DNA from: Synergistota bacterium
GTDB lineage: Bacteria; Synergistota; JAGHAJ01
Assembly (NCBI GenBank): GCA_021161545.1
Contig: JAGHAJ010000083.1
Coordinates: 1-8,026, forward strand
Direction: 5' to 3'
DNA length: 8,026 bases
Shown: positions 1 to 5,782 of the stretch, piece after piece
How the letters are laid out: the number at the start of each line of letters is the position of its first letter
Position numbering within the stretch: the first letter of the stretch is position 1
Made by a program: the position numbers and the translations under genes
The notes under the pieces: model-generated
Database searches by the model: none
What the model saw: the letters and a program-made list of their open reading frames with translations, nothing else
Told to the model about the DNA's origin: nothing

Positions 1-343
1 CCTTTCCAAATGAAGACAATATATTATAGCCAGTCTCAAGGACATACACCTCTTCTCTGTAGCTCAACTCATCAAGCTTTTCATGCCTATAACCGTGAAG
101 TGCTATCTCATGTCCATCCTGTACTATTTCAAAAACTCTATCTGGGTAGTTCTCCGCAACCCAACCCGGGATAAAAAAAGTTACCTTTAAGTTATACTTT
201 TGTAAGAGGTTTAAGAGGCGCTCTAACCCCACATTAAGACCGAATTGCGCCTTTGATATCTTAACTAAGCTATGAGGATAGTAATACCTCTCTGCACTAT
301 CTGCATCAAAATCTACAGAAAGAAACACACGGATACTACTCAT
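1..343 (-). CDS. Polysaccharide-deacetylase-fold hydrolase (HpPgdA / cyclic imide hydrolase-like), 5' part only
   Basis: This gene reads leftwards and runs off the window; about 114 N-terminal codons are present. The protein belongs to the NodB-homology (polysaccharide deacetylase) family. SVDFDAD (residues 9-15) is the first metal/catalytic-aspartate motif. VTFFIPGW (about 56-63) is a core beta strand, and GHEIALHGYRHE (about 80-91) carries the two metal-binding histidines in HxxxxH spacing. The pattern DFDAD, then FIPG, then GHEIxxHGYxHE resembles the Helicobacter PgdA branch, which also contains cyclic imide hydrolases, more than classical chitin deacetylases. There is no signal peptide, so a cytoplasmic small-molecule amidohydrolase is more likely than a cell-wall enzyme (inference). 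The ATG at 343 is preceded by GGAG at 7-base spacing. The upstream neighbour is a GntR regulator separated by a probable amidohydrolase remnant, which supports a role in cyclic amide breakdown. The family call is firm; the substrate is not. Confidence 0.85.
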   Translation of the reverse strand, partial: MSSIRVFLSVDFDADSAERYYYPHSLVKISKAQFGLNVGLERLLNLLQKYNLKVTFFIPGWVAENYPDRVFEIVQDGHEIALHGYRHEKLDELSYREEVYVLETGYNILSSFGK

Positions 344-376
344 TAAGCCACTCCGCTAAATAGCCGTTCCTGAGGG

Positions 377-483
377 TTATAAATACCTTTTCCCATACCT
401 CCCTATCATATTATCCTCAACCACCATGTCCACCACTAAATCCGCAAATCTCTAACCTTGCCACCTTTAATGACAAGCTTCAC
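377..483 (-). pseudogene. Probable remnant of a hydantoinase/dihydroorotase-type amidohydrolase
   Basis: Immediately after the GntR stop codon, an AAAGGGG ribosome site stands 7 bases before a GTG at 483. This opens a 15-codon frame reading VKLVIKGGKVRDLRI, which ends in TAG at 436-438. It looks like the opening strand of metal-dependent amidohydrolases (typically MKLLIKGGxVVD). In a different frame, codons ending at TAA 377-379 read VVEDNMIGRYGKRYL, resembling the end of dihydropyrimidinase/D-hydantoinase proteins (VVENGxxxGxxGxGRYL). The middle of a gene of about 450 codons would be missing. Short GGTGG repeats in the stretch could have promoted deletion. Seen: both peptides and the ribosome site. 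Inferred: their common origin. Each peptide is short, so coincidence cannot be excluded. Confidence 0.4.
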
Positions 484-485
484 AG

Positions 486-1208
486 CTATTCCCCTTTACA
501 CCCACTTACTCTACTCTTTATCAACCCTTCAACGTAGTTCAAGTGCTCCTTCATAGCGTCCATAGCCTTATCCTGATCATGCTCTCTTATAGCATCAAGT
601 ATCTTTTTGTGTTGCATGTTGAAGTTCTTCATGGTGCATACATCTGAAACCAAAGCTGTTCGTGTGTTCTTTATGTGGAAATCCATCGCCTCAGATATAG
701 CCATCATAACATCATAAAGTACCCTGTTGCCACTTGCCTTAGCAATAGTATAATGGAAATTCCTATCCGCTTCTATGCAAGAGTCCTCATATCCTACTTT
801 CTCATCCATGATTTTTATATAGTCTTCCATAAGCTTTATATCGTATTCTGTTGCCCTTTGAGAGGCAAGCCTTGCACAATCTACTTCAAGAACACGCCTG
901 AGCTCTACAAGCTCTTCTACAATGTTGTCCTCGAGCATCAATACTAAAGAAAGAGGATGCAAAAGATTATTACCATTTGACTGTCTTATAAACGTCCCCT
1001 CTCCCGGCCTACTTTCGATAATACCTACCATCTCAAGGGCGCTAAATGCCTCTCTTATGGATGCCCGGCTGACATTCAGCTTTTGCTTTAACTCCCTTTC
1101 AGAAGGCAACCTGTCCCCTCTTTTCAACTCACCTCTGTATATCATCTCCTTTATTTGCCCAACTATACGCATGTATAAACGACGTTCCTCTATAGGACGA
1201 AAATCCAT
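486..1208 (-). CDS. FadR-subfamily GntR transcriptional regulator (FCD domain)
   Basis: A two-domain ligand-responsive DNA-binding protein of about 240 residues, normal for the family. Residues about 9-75 are the GntR winged helix-turn-helix, with GDRLPSERELKQKLNVSRAS and the wing motif ESRPGEGTFI. The C-terminal part is an all-helical FCD domain with the metal-site residues D148, H152, H200 and H222 (motifs ADRNFH, QHKKIL, KEHL), so it probably binds a metal together with a carboxylate-type effector. The start at 1208 (MDFRPIEER) is preferred over the ATG at 1217 because the GGGGGA ribosome site lies about 7 bases upstream of it but directly abuts the other. The gene has its own promoter, so it is separate from the cobamide operon upstream. 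It probably controls the downstream hydrolase genes; the effector is unknown. Confidence 0.9.
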   Translation of the reverse strand: MDFRPIEERRLYMRIVGQIKEMIYRGELKRGDRLPSERELKQKLNVSRASIREAFSALEMVGIIESRPGEGTFIRQSNGNNLLHPLSLVLMLEDNIVEELVELRRVLEVDCARLASQRATEYDIKLMEDYIKIMDEKVGYEDSCIEADRNFHYTIAKASGNRVLYDVMMAISEAMDFHIKNTRTALVSDVCTMKNFNMQHKKILDAIREHDQDKAMDAMKEHLNYVEGLIKSRVSGCKGE

Positions 1209-1241
1209 TACACACATCCCCCAAACTTAATATCTTTAAAC

Positions 1242-1270
1242 ATTCTACCATCAAGAAGAAGAAAGCTCAA
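1242..1270 (-). promoter_or_regulatory. Sigma-70-type promoter for the GntR regulator gene
   Basis: On the minus strand, TTGAGC (1270-1265) and TAGAAT (1247-1242) are separated by exactly 17 bases. Transcription would start near 1235, leaving a leader of about 27 bases before the ATG at 1208. This is assigned from spacing and match to consensus only. TTCTAC (GTAGAA on the minus strand) occurs three times nearby, at 1243-1248, 1298-1303 and 1328-1333, and one copy overlaps the -10 element. Confidence 0.5.
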
Positions 1271-1352
1271 TACTCAATAGCCTCCTATCAGTTCTGCTTC
1301 TACTCCGTTTAGACACAACGGCCCAGATTCTACAAACGACATCAACATAATA

Positions 1353-2039
1353 TCACAAAAGCCTTCCTATCCTTCTCACTTTTGGAAATCCAGGGTGAAA
1401 TCTTGAATAGAATACCGCACAGGTAGCAGGCCCTGCACTTTTGCTCAACCACTCTCCCTCCACTTCGGGCACAAAGTTAAGTCCACTATTCTTTGCCAGA
1501 AGTTCCACCTCCTGTAATATACCCCTTGAACCGACAGGTATTACCTCACCAACTCCGTCAGTTTTCAGGAGTTCCATCAACTCATCAAAATCCATGGCAT
1601 CTTGAATCCGCTGAATATACTCCTTTCCAACAAGTGGCATACCCAGAACATAAACCCCACAACCAGGAACAGCTCCACCCACCCTCAAACTCCTAGTAAA
1701 GCCCACAACGCTCACACCCACACCAGTCTGAAGGGTGCGAAAGTTCTTCTCTGTTGAAACAACCAACTTTACATCCTTAAATCTATATAGAAACTCCCTC
1801 ACTCTATCTACCGCATCTCTCACATATTCAGGAGAGTTACAAAACGTTAAGCTTACACTCAAAGGATCTGCTCCCAAGGAGATATTTTCCATAATAGCCA
1901 CCTTGAGTGTCTCAAGCGAGACAAGCTCTATATCTACACTCAAAACATCAAGCTGCAGACCACCTATACCTCCAGCAGAATCACACGTATGAACGATGTA
2001 GCCATCACCAAACTTAAGAATAGCAGCATCTCTAATCAC
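1353..2039 (-). CDS. cblS: Alpha-ribazole kinase-like protein (CblS; AIR-synthase-related fold)
   Basis: A 228-residue member of the PurM/ThiL (AIR synthase-related) ATP-binding fold, and the last gene of the cobamide operon. The N-terminal part has RDAAIL (3-8), then CDSAGGIGG and AIMENISLGADP, matching the fold's pattern of acidic metal sites followed by a helix ending in GAxP. STEKNF, QTGVGVSVVG and a C-terminal GPATCAVF follow. The DSxGxIG signature and the operon context point to CblS, which phosphorylates alpha-ribazole to alpha-ribazole phosphate, an alternative to CobT for making the lower nucleotide. It is shorter than ThiL or PurM (about 320-345 residues), and the DD of ThiL is replaced by RD, arguing against thiamine-phosphate kinase. 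The GTG at 2039 is chosen because AGGAAGG lies 7 bases upstream; a GTG at 2045 is the alternative. It overlaps the cobD end by 8 bases. The fold is secure; the exact substrate rests on motif memory and context. Confidence 0.7.
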   Translation of the reverse strand: MIRDAAILKFGDGYIVHTCDSAGGIGGLQLDVLSVDIELVSLETLKVAIMENISLGADPLSVSLTFCNSPEYVRDAVDRVREFLYRFKDVKLVVSTEKNFRTLQTGVGVSVVGFTRSLRVGGAVPGCGVYVLGMPLVGKEYIQRIQDAMDFDELMELLKTDGVGEVIPVGSRGILQEVELLAKNSGLNFVPEVEGEWLSKSAGPATCAVFYSRFHPGFPKVRRIGRLL

Positions 2040-3024
2040 GTTCACCCCTTCCTAAACGTGGTATCCCAGCCCTTTCAAAAGCAACAAACAGCTTATCATT
2101 CTCCTCCTTCTTTCTGATGGAAACCCTTATCATATCAGGCAATCCAAAAGAGCTACAATCCCTTACATGCACACCAAGGCCATCGAGCACCCTTTGAACC
2201 TTAGAAGCCTCCCCAACTTTAATAACACCGAAATTAGCATCTGTCTGCAATCCAAAGTCCAAAAACCTCTCTCTTTCCCTCCATATCAAGGGCAAACTCC
2301 ATTCAAGAAACTTTCCATTATCCTCAAAGAGATATTTCAAAAACAGAAAACCAGACACACCTATGCCCCACGGTGCTCTATATCTCCTGAATAACTCACA
2401 ATACTTATCAGACTTGACATAGCCCACTCTTATACCGGGCATACCGTAAGATTTGGTAAAGCTTCTTATCCTTATAGTCTTTGAAGTACCTATATCCTCG
2501 TAATCCTTAACAAAGTCCATAAAGGCCTCATCTATTATAACAACAGCTCCAACCTCCTCAAGCCTACTAATCCATTCACGAAATCCCGTCTGAATGACTT
2601 TACCAGTAGGGTTATTAGGATTAGAAAATATAACAACCACTTTTTTCCCATTTCTTACCAGCTTTTCTGCTGTTAAAAAAGCATTCTCAAGCCCATCTAA
2701 CGACCACACCATGTGGACACCAGCAGAGCAAAACGATGCTACTCTTCTAAATTCCCCATAAGAAGGCATTGGTATTACTACATCTGCACCCTTCATAAGA
2801 GTAAAGCCCACTATCTGAAATGCCTCGGTCGCACCCGCCACTATTACAGTATCCTCTCCAAAACGTGCCCTAAACTCACTCTCTATCCATTCAACGTGAT
2901 TGTACCTTACAGCCCTCTTTGCACATTCACCAAACAGATTATATCTCCACTCAGGCACATACGGATTGACAGAAATAGAAAAATCTATGACATCATCCCT
3001 ACCTACACCACCATGAACTTCCAC
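2032..3024 (-). CDS. cobD: L-threonine-O-3-phosphate decarboxylase (CobD-type, PLP-dependent)
   Basis: A fold-type I PLP enzyme of 330 residues that would make (R)-1-amino-2-propanol phosphate, the linker of the cobamide nucleotide loop. It begins with the CobD hallmark HGG (residues 4-6), then DFSISVNP. SNPNNPTG (134-141), DEAFMDF (165-171), the PLP lysine K191 in SFTKSYGMPGIRVGY, and a C-terminal IRVSIR arginine motif follow. HGG, DFSxxxNP and DEAFxDF separate CobD from its close relative histidinol-phosphate aminotransferase, and the neighbours agree. The frame is open to an ATG at 3069, but that would add 15 residues rich in glycine, encoded by a GGT-rich stretch inside cbiB. The GTG at 3024 places HGG at the expected position, with a GGGGGTGGT ribosome site upstream. 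It overlaps the cbiB end by 22 bases. In Pseudomonas nomenclature this is CobC. Confidence 0.85.
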   Translation of the reverse strand: MEVHGGVGRDDVIDFSISVNPYVPEWRYNLFGECAKRAVRYNHVEWIESEFRARFGEDTVIVAGATEAFQIVGFTLMKGADVVIPMPSYGEFRRVASFCSAGVHMVWSLDGLENAFLTAEKLVRNGKKVVVIFSNPNNPTGKVIQTGFREWISRLEEVGAVVIIDEAFMDFVKDYEDIGTSKTIRIRSFTKSYGMPGIRVGYVKSDKYCELFRRYRAPWGIGVSGFLFLKYLFEDNGKFLEWSLPLIWRERERFLDFGLQTDANFGVIKVGEASKVQRVLDGLGVHVRDCSSFGLPDMIRVSIRKKEENDKLFVAFERAGIPRLGRGERD

Positions 3025-3896
3025 TGCACCACCCCCACCACCACGCAGAAAAATCCAACAATTATGCACACAGAATAGAGATACAATCTAAGCCCCCTCT
3101 CTATGTCAGCAATTGTCGGTTCTCTACCACTAAATCTATACACACCCTCCTTTTCAAACCACACCCCTAATACCCCACTAAAGGCACTCATCGGGTAGGC
3201 CGCATTTATCTTTACATGGGCATGTCTTTTAATGGAAGAAAATGCTCTTGAAGGCGAAAACAAAGAAAAAACCAAGGCCGTCAAACGGGAAGGTATAAAG
3301 TTTAACACATCATCCAGTCTCGCAGAGGATTTTCCAAACCATTCATACTTTTCAGTCCGATAGCCAACCATTGCATCGAGCGTATTAACCACTCTATACC
3401 CAACAGCCCCCGGCAGACCAAAGAGCAAGTAGAAGAAAAGCGGCGCTGTCACGGAATCTGACATATTTTCAGACAAGCTTTCAAGGGCAGCAGAAATAAG
3501 ATGTGGGGTATCAAGGTTCGAAACATTTCTACTAACAAGGCGAGAAACTGCCATGCGAAGTTCCTTCAAGTCTTCCGTAACACACTTAGAGACATGCGTA
3601 TAAAGTGCCCTTATAGAAAAAGTTGATTTCAATAGATATACCTGCAATGCAAAACCCAAGGCTCCATCCATCTGAGACAAGGTTATACTCAGATAAATCC
3701 ACACACTCAAGTCAACCACAAGAAGCAGGAAACCAAGAGAGAATCTCAACAAGCAAGAATCAGAATTGATGTCAAACAGTTTCACAATTCTTCCCATCCA
3801 CACAACAGGATGAAAAAGCACTGGCCATTCACCAAATATCAGGTCTACTCCAACGGCTGATAAAAGCACAAGCAAGTTTACCTTCCACAATATCAA
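3003..3896 (-). CDS. cbiB: Adenosylcobinamide-phosphate synthase CbiB (membrane protein)
   Basis: An integral membrane enzyme that condenses adenosylcobyric acid with aminopropanol phosphate to give adenosylcobinamide phosphate. The 297 residues are close to the usual size. Visible family motifs are DLIFGEWP followed by HPVVWMG near the N-terminus, ALESLSENMSDSVTAPL, YRVVNTLDAMVGYR, SARLDDVLNFIPSRLTA, and NAAYPMSAFSGVLGV with a following ISEN-like acidic segment. Hydrophobic stretches cover the N-terminal end, about residues 50-90, about 155-175 and the C-terminal end. The TTG start at 3896 forms a TTGA overlap with the cobS stop and has GGGGTG about 9 bases upstream; TTG 3926 and GTG 3908 are in-frame alternatives that would lengthen the protein into cobS. 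The product sits between CobD (supplies its amine substrate) and CobU (uses its product). Confidence 0.93.
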   Translation of the reverse strand: MILWKVNLLVLLSAVGVDLIFGEWPVLFHPVVWMGRIVKLFDINSDSCLLRFSLGFLLLVVDLSVWIYLSITLSQMDGALGFALQVYLLKSTFSIRALYTHVSKCVTEDLKELRMAVSRLVSRNVSNLDTPHLISAALESLSENMSDSVTAPLFFYLLFGLPGAVGYRVVNTLDAMVGYRTEKYEWFGKSSARLDDVLNFIPSRLTALVFSLFSPSRAFSSIKRHAHVKINAAYPMSAFSGVLGVWFEKEGVYRFSGREPTIADIERGLRLYLYSVCIIVGFFCVVVGVVQWKFMVV

Positions 3897-4603
3897 TTCA
3901 CGATGCACCCCATTGCATACGCACAAGTGAGAATAAAGAGCTGAACGCTCATGTTTAGTGCACCTAATACATCACCTGTACATCCACCTATTTCCCGCTT
4001 GCTCAATACTGCCATAGCATATGCCAACGCCAAAGAAAAAGAAAAAGAGCAGATATAAAGCCCAAACACTGACAAAAGAGGAATAGTAGAAAGCAGGGCA
4101 TAGATTGTATTCCTTCCATCATAGGGATAAAGTGTTCTTCCAAGTCCCACACCCTTGGCAGGAGTAGAAAACGTCAGCAGAAAACACATAGAAACTCTCC
4201 CAAAAACAGCAGAGTAAAACATCACATACGGCTGAACGCGAAAAAAGGCGTAAAGATATACCATGATGAACAAGACACCAAATAGCAAAGCTGAAGGTCC
4301 TACATTACCCATAGACATTATCTGTAACTTCTTATGTGGCTCTTTCTGGCTGAGAAAACCATCCAGTGTATCAAGAAGCCCATCAAAGTGGAATGCATCA
4401 AATAACCAGAACCCCATCGCAACTACGAAAATCTGTCCTAACCAAGAGGGAAAAAGCAGTTTCATCAAAAAGTAAAATAAACCTACCACATAACCAACAG
4501 CTCCAAAATATGCAGGAATCCTCTTTACATCTCCACTCCCCCTAACGGGTATCCTACTTAAAAAAGCCAGGGAAAAGAGAAATTCATTTATGATGCCATA
4601 CAT
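3893..4603 (-). CDS. cobS: Adenosylcobinamide-GDP ribazoletransferase (cobalamin synthase) CobS
   Basis: A polytopic membrane enzyme of 236 residues that joins adenosylcobinamide-GDP to alpha-ribazole or its phosphate, the last condensation of cobamide synthesis. The N-terminus has FLSRIPV (14-20). The acidic metal/substrate motif HFDGLLDTLDG (72-82) carries D74, D78 and D81, followed by MGNVGPSALL. GCTGDVLGA (about 207-215) is the second conserved Asp/Gly motif. Most of the remainder is hydrophobic membrane segments. The ATG at 4603 lies within the end of cbiR (20-base overlap), with GAGG 9 bases upstream, and places LSRIPV at the usual distance from the start. The gene lies between cbiR, which generates cobinamide phosphate, and cbiB. 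Its partner nucleotide would come from the CblS-like kinase at the operon end if CobT is absent. Confidence 0.93.
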   Translation of the reverse strand: MYGIINEFLFSLAFLSRIPVRGSGDVKRIPAYFGAVGYVVGLFYFLMKLLFPSWLGQIFVVAMGFWLFDAFHFDGLLDTLDGFLSQKEPHKKLQIMSMGNVGPSALLFGVLFIMVYLYAFFRVQPYVMFYSAVFGRVSMCFLLTFSTPAKGVGLGRTLYPYDGRNTIYALLSTIPLLSVFGLYICSFSFSLALAYAMAVLSKREIGGCTGDVLGALNMSVQLFILTCAYAMGCIVN

Positions 4604-5177
4604 CCTGCCATACCTCTATAGAATACAAAAGGTCATCGAGGTCAAAGACCTCAAAGTTAACAAGCACATCATCTCTCACAAAATCCATCGCAACAGAAGC
4701 CGCATCTTCATCAAGTCTCACATGGTCTTTCCCTTCCCTTACACCCATGAGATGAACTTCCACTATGTTCTCTACAAGATTTGCTGGGAACTTCATTCCG
4801 AGAATGTGATGTCCAACATCGAAAACCATCCTATCATAAGCATCTATTCTATATTTAAGATTCTCAATTGAAACTTTACTACCCCAGCTGATAGACTTCC
4901 AGCCATCCATAGGGTGAAGGACATAATTCAAGACAGGAAAACTAATCCCTTCGAAGAAGTCAAGTGCCCTTTTCGCATCAAAAATGCTATTCGTAGGGAG
5001 GTGCACAGTATAAGCAAGATCAAGCTCAAGGAGCTTATCGCTCTCTTTATATATAAGCTTTCTCACATCTTCACTCCAATCATAAACAAGCAGTTCCACA
5101 AAATCCACAATTCCATGCAGGAGCTTTGCATTATCCAGATATGTTCCAGGTATCACCCAAGAAGTAGAGCCAATCAT
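4584..5177 (-). CDS. cbiR: Cobamide-remodelling phosphodiesterase CbiR-like protein (xylose-isomerase-type TIM barrel)
   Basis: A 197-residue protein of the AP-endonuclease-2 / sugar-phosphate isomerase TIM-barrel superfamily. It begins IGSTSWVIPGTYLDNAK and then FVELLVYD (E29), a pattern I associate with CbiR. Putative metal and active-site residues on successive strands are E29, H59 (TVHLPT), H88 (VLHPMDG), D120 and H123 (DVGHH), H142 (EVHLMG), H152 (KDHVRL) and E176 (NFEVF). CbiR, first characterised in Akkermansia muciniphila, hydrolyses the nucleotide-loop linkage of cobamides to give cobinamide phosphate, so the cell can replace the lower ligand. The ATG at 5177 shares an ATGA overlap with the cobU stop and has GAGG 5 bases upstream. 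Its position inside a cobU-cobS operon is the strongest context evidence. It is smaller than typical xylose-isomerase-like proteins of about 270 residues. Without an alignment, another cobamide-related hydrolysis remains possible. Confidence 0.75.
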   Translation of the reverse strand: MIGSTSWVIPGTYLDNAKLLHGIVDFVELLVYDWSEDVRKLIYKESDKLLELDLAYTVHLPTNSIFDAKRALDFFEGISFPVLNYVLHPMDGWKSISWGSKVSIENLKYRIDAYDRMVFDVGHHILGMKFPANLVENIVEVHLMGVREGKDHVRLDEDAASVAMDFVRDDVLVNFEVFDLDDLLYSIEVWQDVWHHK

Positions 5178-5662
5178 TTTATCCTCATCGGTATACCGGA
5201 AACTATAAAATAAGCCTCATCTGCAACCTCAGCAAGTTTTATATTCAGCCTTCCCAACTCTTCTACATATTGCCTCGTATCTGCATCAGCAGGTACAACT
5301 CCCATGCCCACCTCATTTGTAACGATTATCTCATTACCATTAAGAGAAGATAAAAAATCAGCAATAGCCTGCCTTACATCTATTTTCCTATACATAATAT
5401 TAGCTAACCATGTAGTCACACACTCAAATACACATACATCATAGGAAGCTGTTTCCCTCAAAATAGCAGTAACATTAACAGGTTCCTCAAATGTGTCAAA
5501 CAGTCCCGCTCTTTCCCTTTTGTGCACCTCTATTCTATTTTGCATCTCCTCATCTATTGGTTCTGCAGTTGCTATAAACGCCCTACTTTTACCCAGTCTC
5601 AGGGCCAGTTGCAAAGCGAAAGAGCTCTTACCTGAACGCTCACCTCCAGTTATAAGCACCAT
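5174..5662 (-). CDS. cobU: Bifunctional adenosylcobinamide kinase / adenosylcobinamide-phosphate guanylyltransferase CobU
   Basis: First gene of the operon. The enzyme phosphorylates adenosylcobinamide and transfers GMP to the phosphate, giving adenosylcobinamide-GDP for CobS. The 162 residues carry a P-loop GGERSGKS (6-13), ATAEP (31-35), and IEVHKRERAGLFDTFEEP with the guanylyl-accepting histidine H47. ECVTTWLANIM (80-90), TNEVGMGVVP (115-124) and a terminal GIPMRIK complete the CobU pattern, and no motif is missing. It is slightly shorter than Salmonella CobU (about 180 residues). The ATG at 5662 has GGGGTGG ending 4 bases upstream, and a sigma-70-like promoter lies about 30 bases further up. 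The leader is too short for a cobalamin riboswitch. Since CbiR and CbiB both yield the phosphate form, the guanylyltransferase activity is probably the essential one here; the kinase would serve cobinamide salvage. Confidence 0.95.
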   Translation of the reverse strand: MVLITGGERSGKSSFALQLALRLGKSRAFIATAEPIDEEMQNRIEVHKRERAGLFDTFEEPVNVTAILRETASYDVCVFECVTTWLANIMYRKIDVRQAIADFLSSLNGNEIIVTNEVGMGVVPADADTRQYVEELGRLNIKLAEVADEAYFIVSGIPMRIK

Positions 5663-5693
5663 AAAACCACCCCAGAAGAACTATTGTAATAGA

Positions 5694-5722
5694 ATTTTAA
5701 CACCACCCCCAAAATAATTCAA
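5694..5722 (-). promoter_or_regulatory. Sigma-70-type promoter of the cobamide operon (cobU-cblS)
   Basis: On the minus strand, TTGAAT (5722-5717) and TAAAAT (5699-5694) are spaced by exactly 17 bases. The predicted start near 5687 leaves a leader of only about 25 bases before the cobU ATG. Its -35 element lies 9 bases from the -35 of the divergent iron-sulfur promoter, so the two promoters are back to back. Assigned from consensus match and spacing. Confidence 0.6.
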
Positions 5723-5731
5723 AGTGGTATA

Positions 5732-5760
5732 TTGACATATGCCTCTTGCAGGACTATAAT
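5732..5760 (+). promoter_or_regulatory. Consensus sigma-70 promoter of the isc-like operon
   Basis: TTGACA (5732-5737) and TATAAT (5755-5760) are both perfect consensus hexamers with the ideal 17-base spacer. Transcription should start around 5766-5768. A promoter this strong normally needs repression, and an inverted repeat begins in the -10 element and covers the predicted start. Confidence 0.85.
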
Positions 5761-5782
5761 GGTTACCAGTTAGGTCACTATT
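5758..5782 (+). promoter_or_regulatory. Putative Rrf2/IscR-type operator: 25-bp imperfect inverted repeat
   Basis: Arms AATGGTTACC (5758-5767) and GGTCACTATT (5773-5782) flank the 5-base centre AGTTA. The reverse complement of the right arm matches the left arm at 8 of 10 positions. The site overlaps the end of the -10 hexamer and the predicted transcription start, a classic repressor position. Its 25-base length equals that of IscR type 1 sites. The operon encodes its own Rrf2-family protein as third gene, so autoregulation is the natural inference; binding is not shown by sequence alone. Confidence 0.55.

Noticed and set aside
922-1230. Plus-strand open frame of about 100 codons opposite the GntR gene
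   Set aside because: It is fully antisense to a well-supported regulator, has no recognisable domain, and shows no ribosome site. Similar antisense frames opposite the cobamide, isc and scaffold genes were rejected for the same reason.
1305-1321. Hairpin CCGTT-TAGACAC-AACGG as a terminator of the cobamide operon
   Set aside because: The stem is only 5 bp and no T-run follows on the minus strand, so it does not meet the pattern of an intrinsic terminator.
1353-2039. Thiamine-monophosphate kinase (ThiL) or PurM as identity of the AIR-synthase-fold gene
   Set aside because: The protein lacks the ThiL DDAA motif, is about 100 residues too short, and lies at the end of a cobamide operon with no thiamine or purine genes.
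2032-3024. Histidinol-phosphate aminotransferase (HisC)
   Set aside because: HGG at the N-terminus, DFSxxxNP and DEAFMDF fit CobD, and all neighbours are cobamide genes.
3027-3050. GGTGG-rich stretch as a simple repeat or G-quadruplex element
   Set aside because: It lies in coding sequence where cbiB and cobD nearly overlap and is explained by Val/Gly codons plus a ribosome site; no regular repeat unit extends beyond it.
3025-3069. N-terminal extension of CobD starting at ATG 3069 with a glycine-rich segment
   Set aside because: The extra residues come from a GGT-rich stretch inside the cbiB coding region. The HGG motif of CobD belongs close to the N-terminus, and a GTG with a ribosome site fits better.
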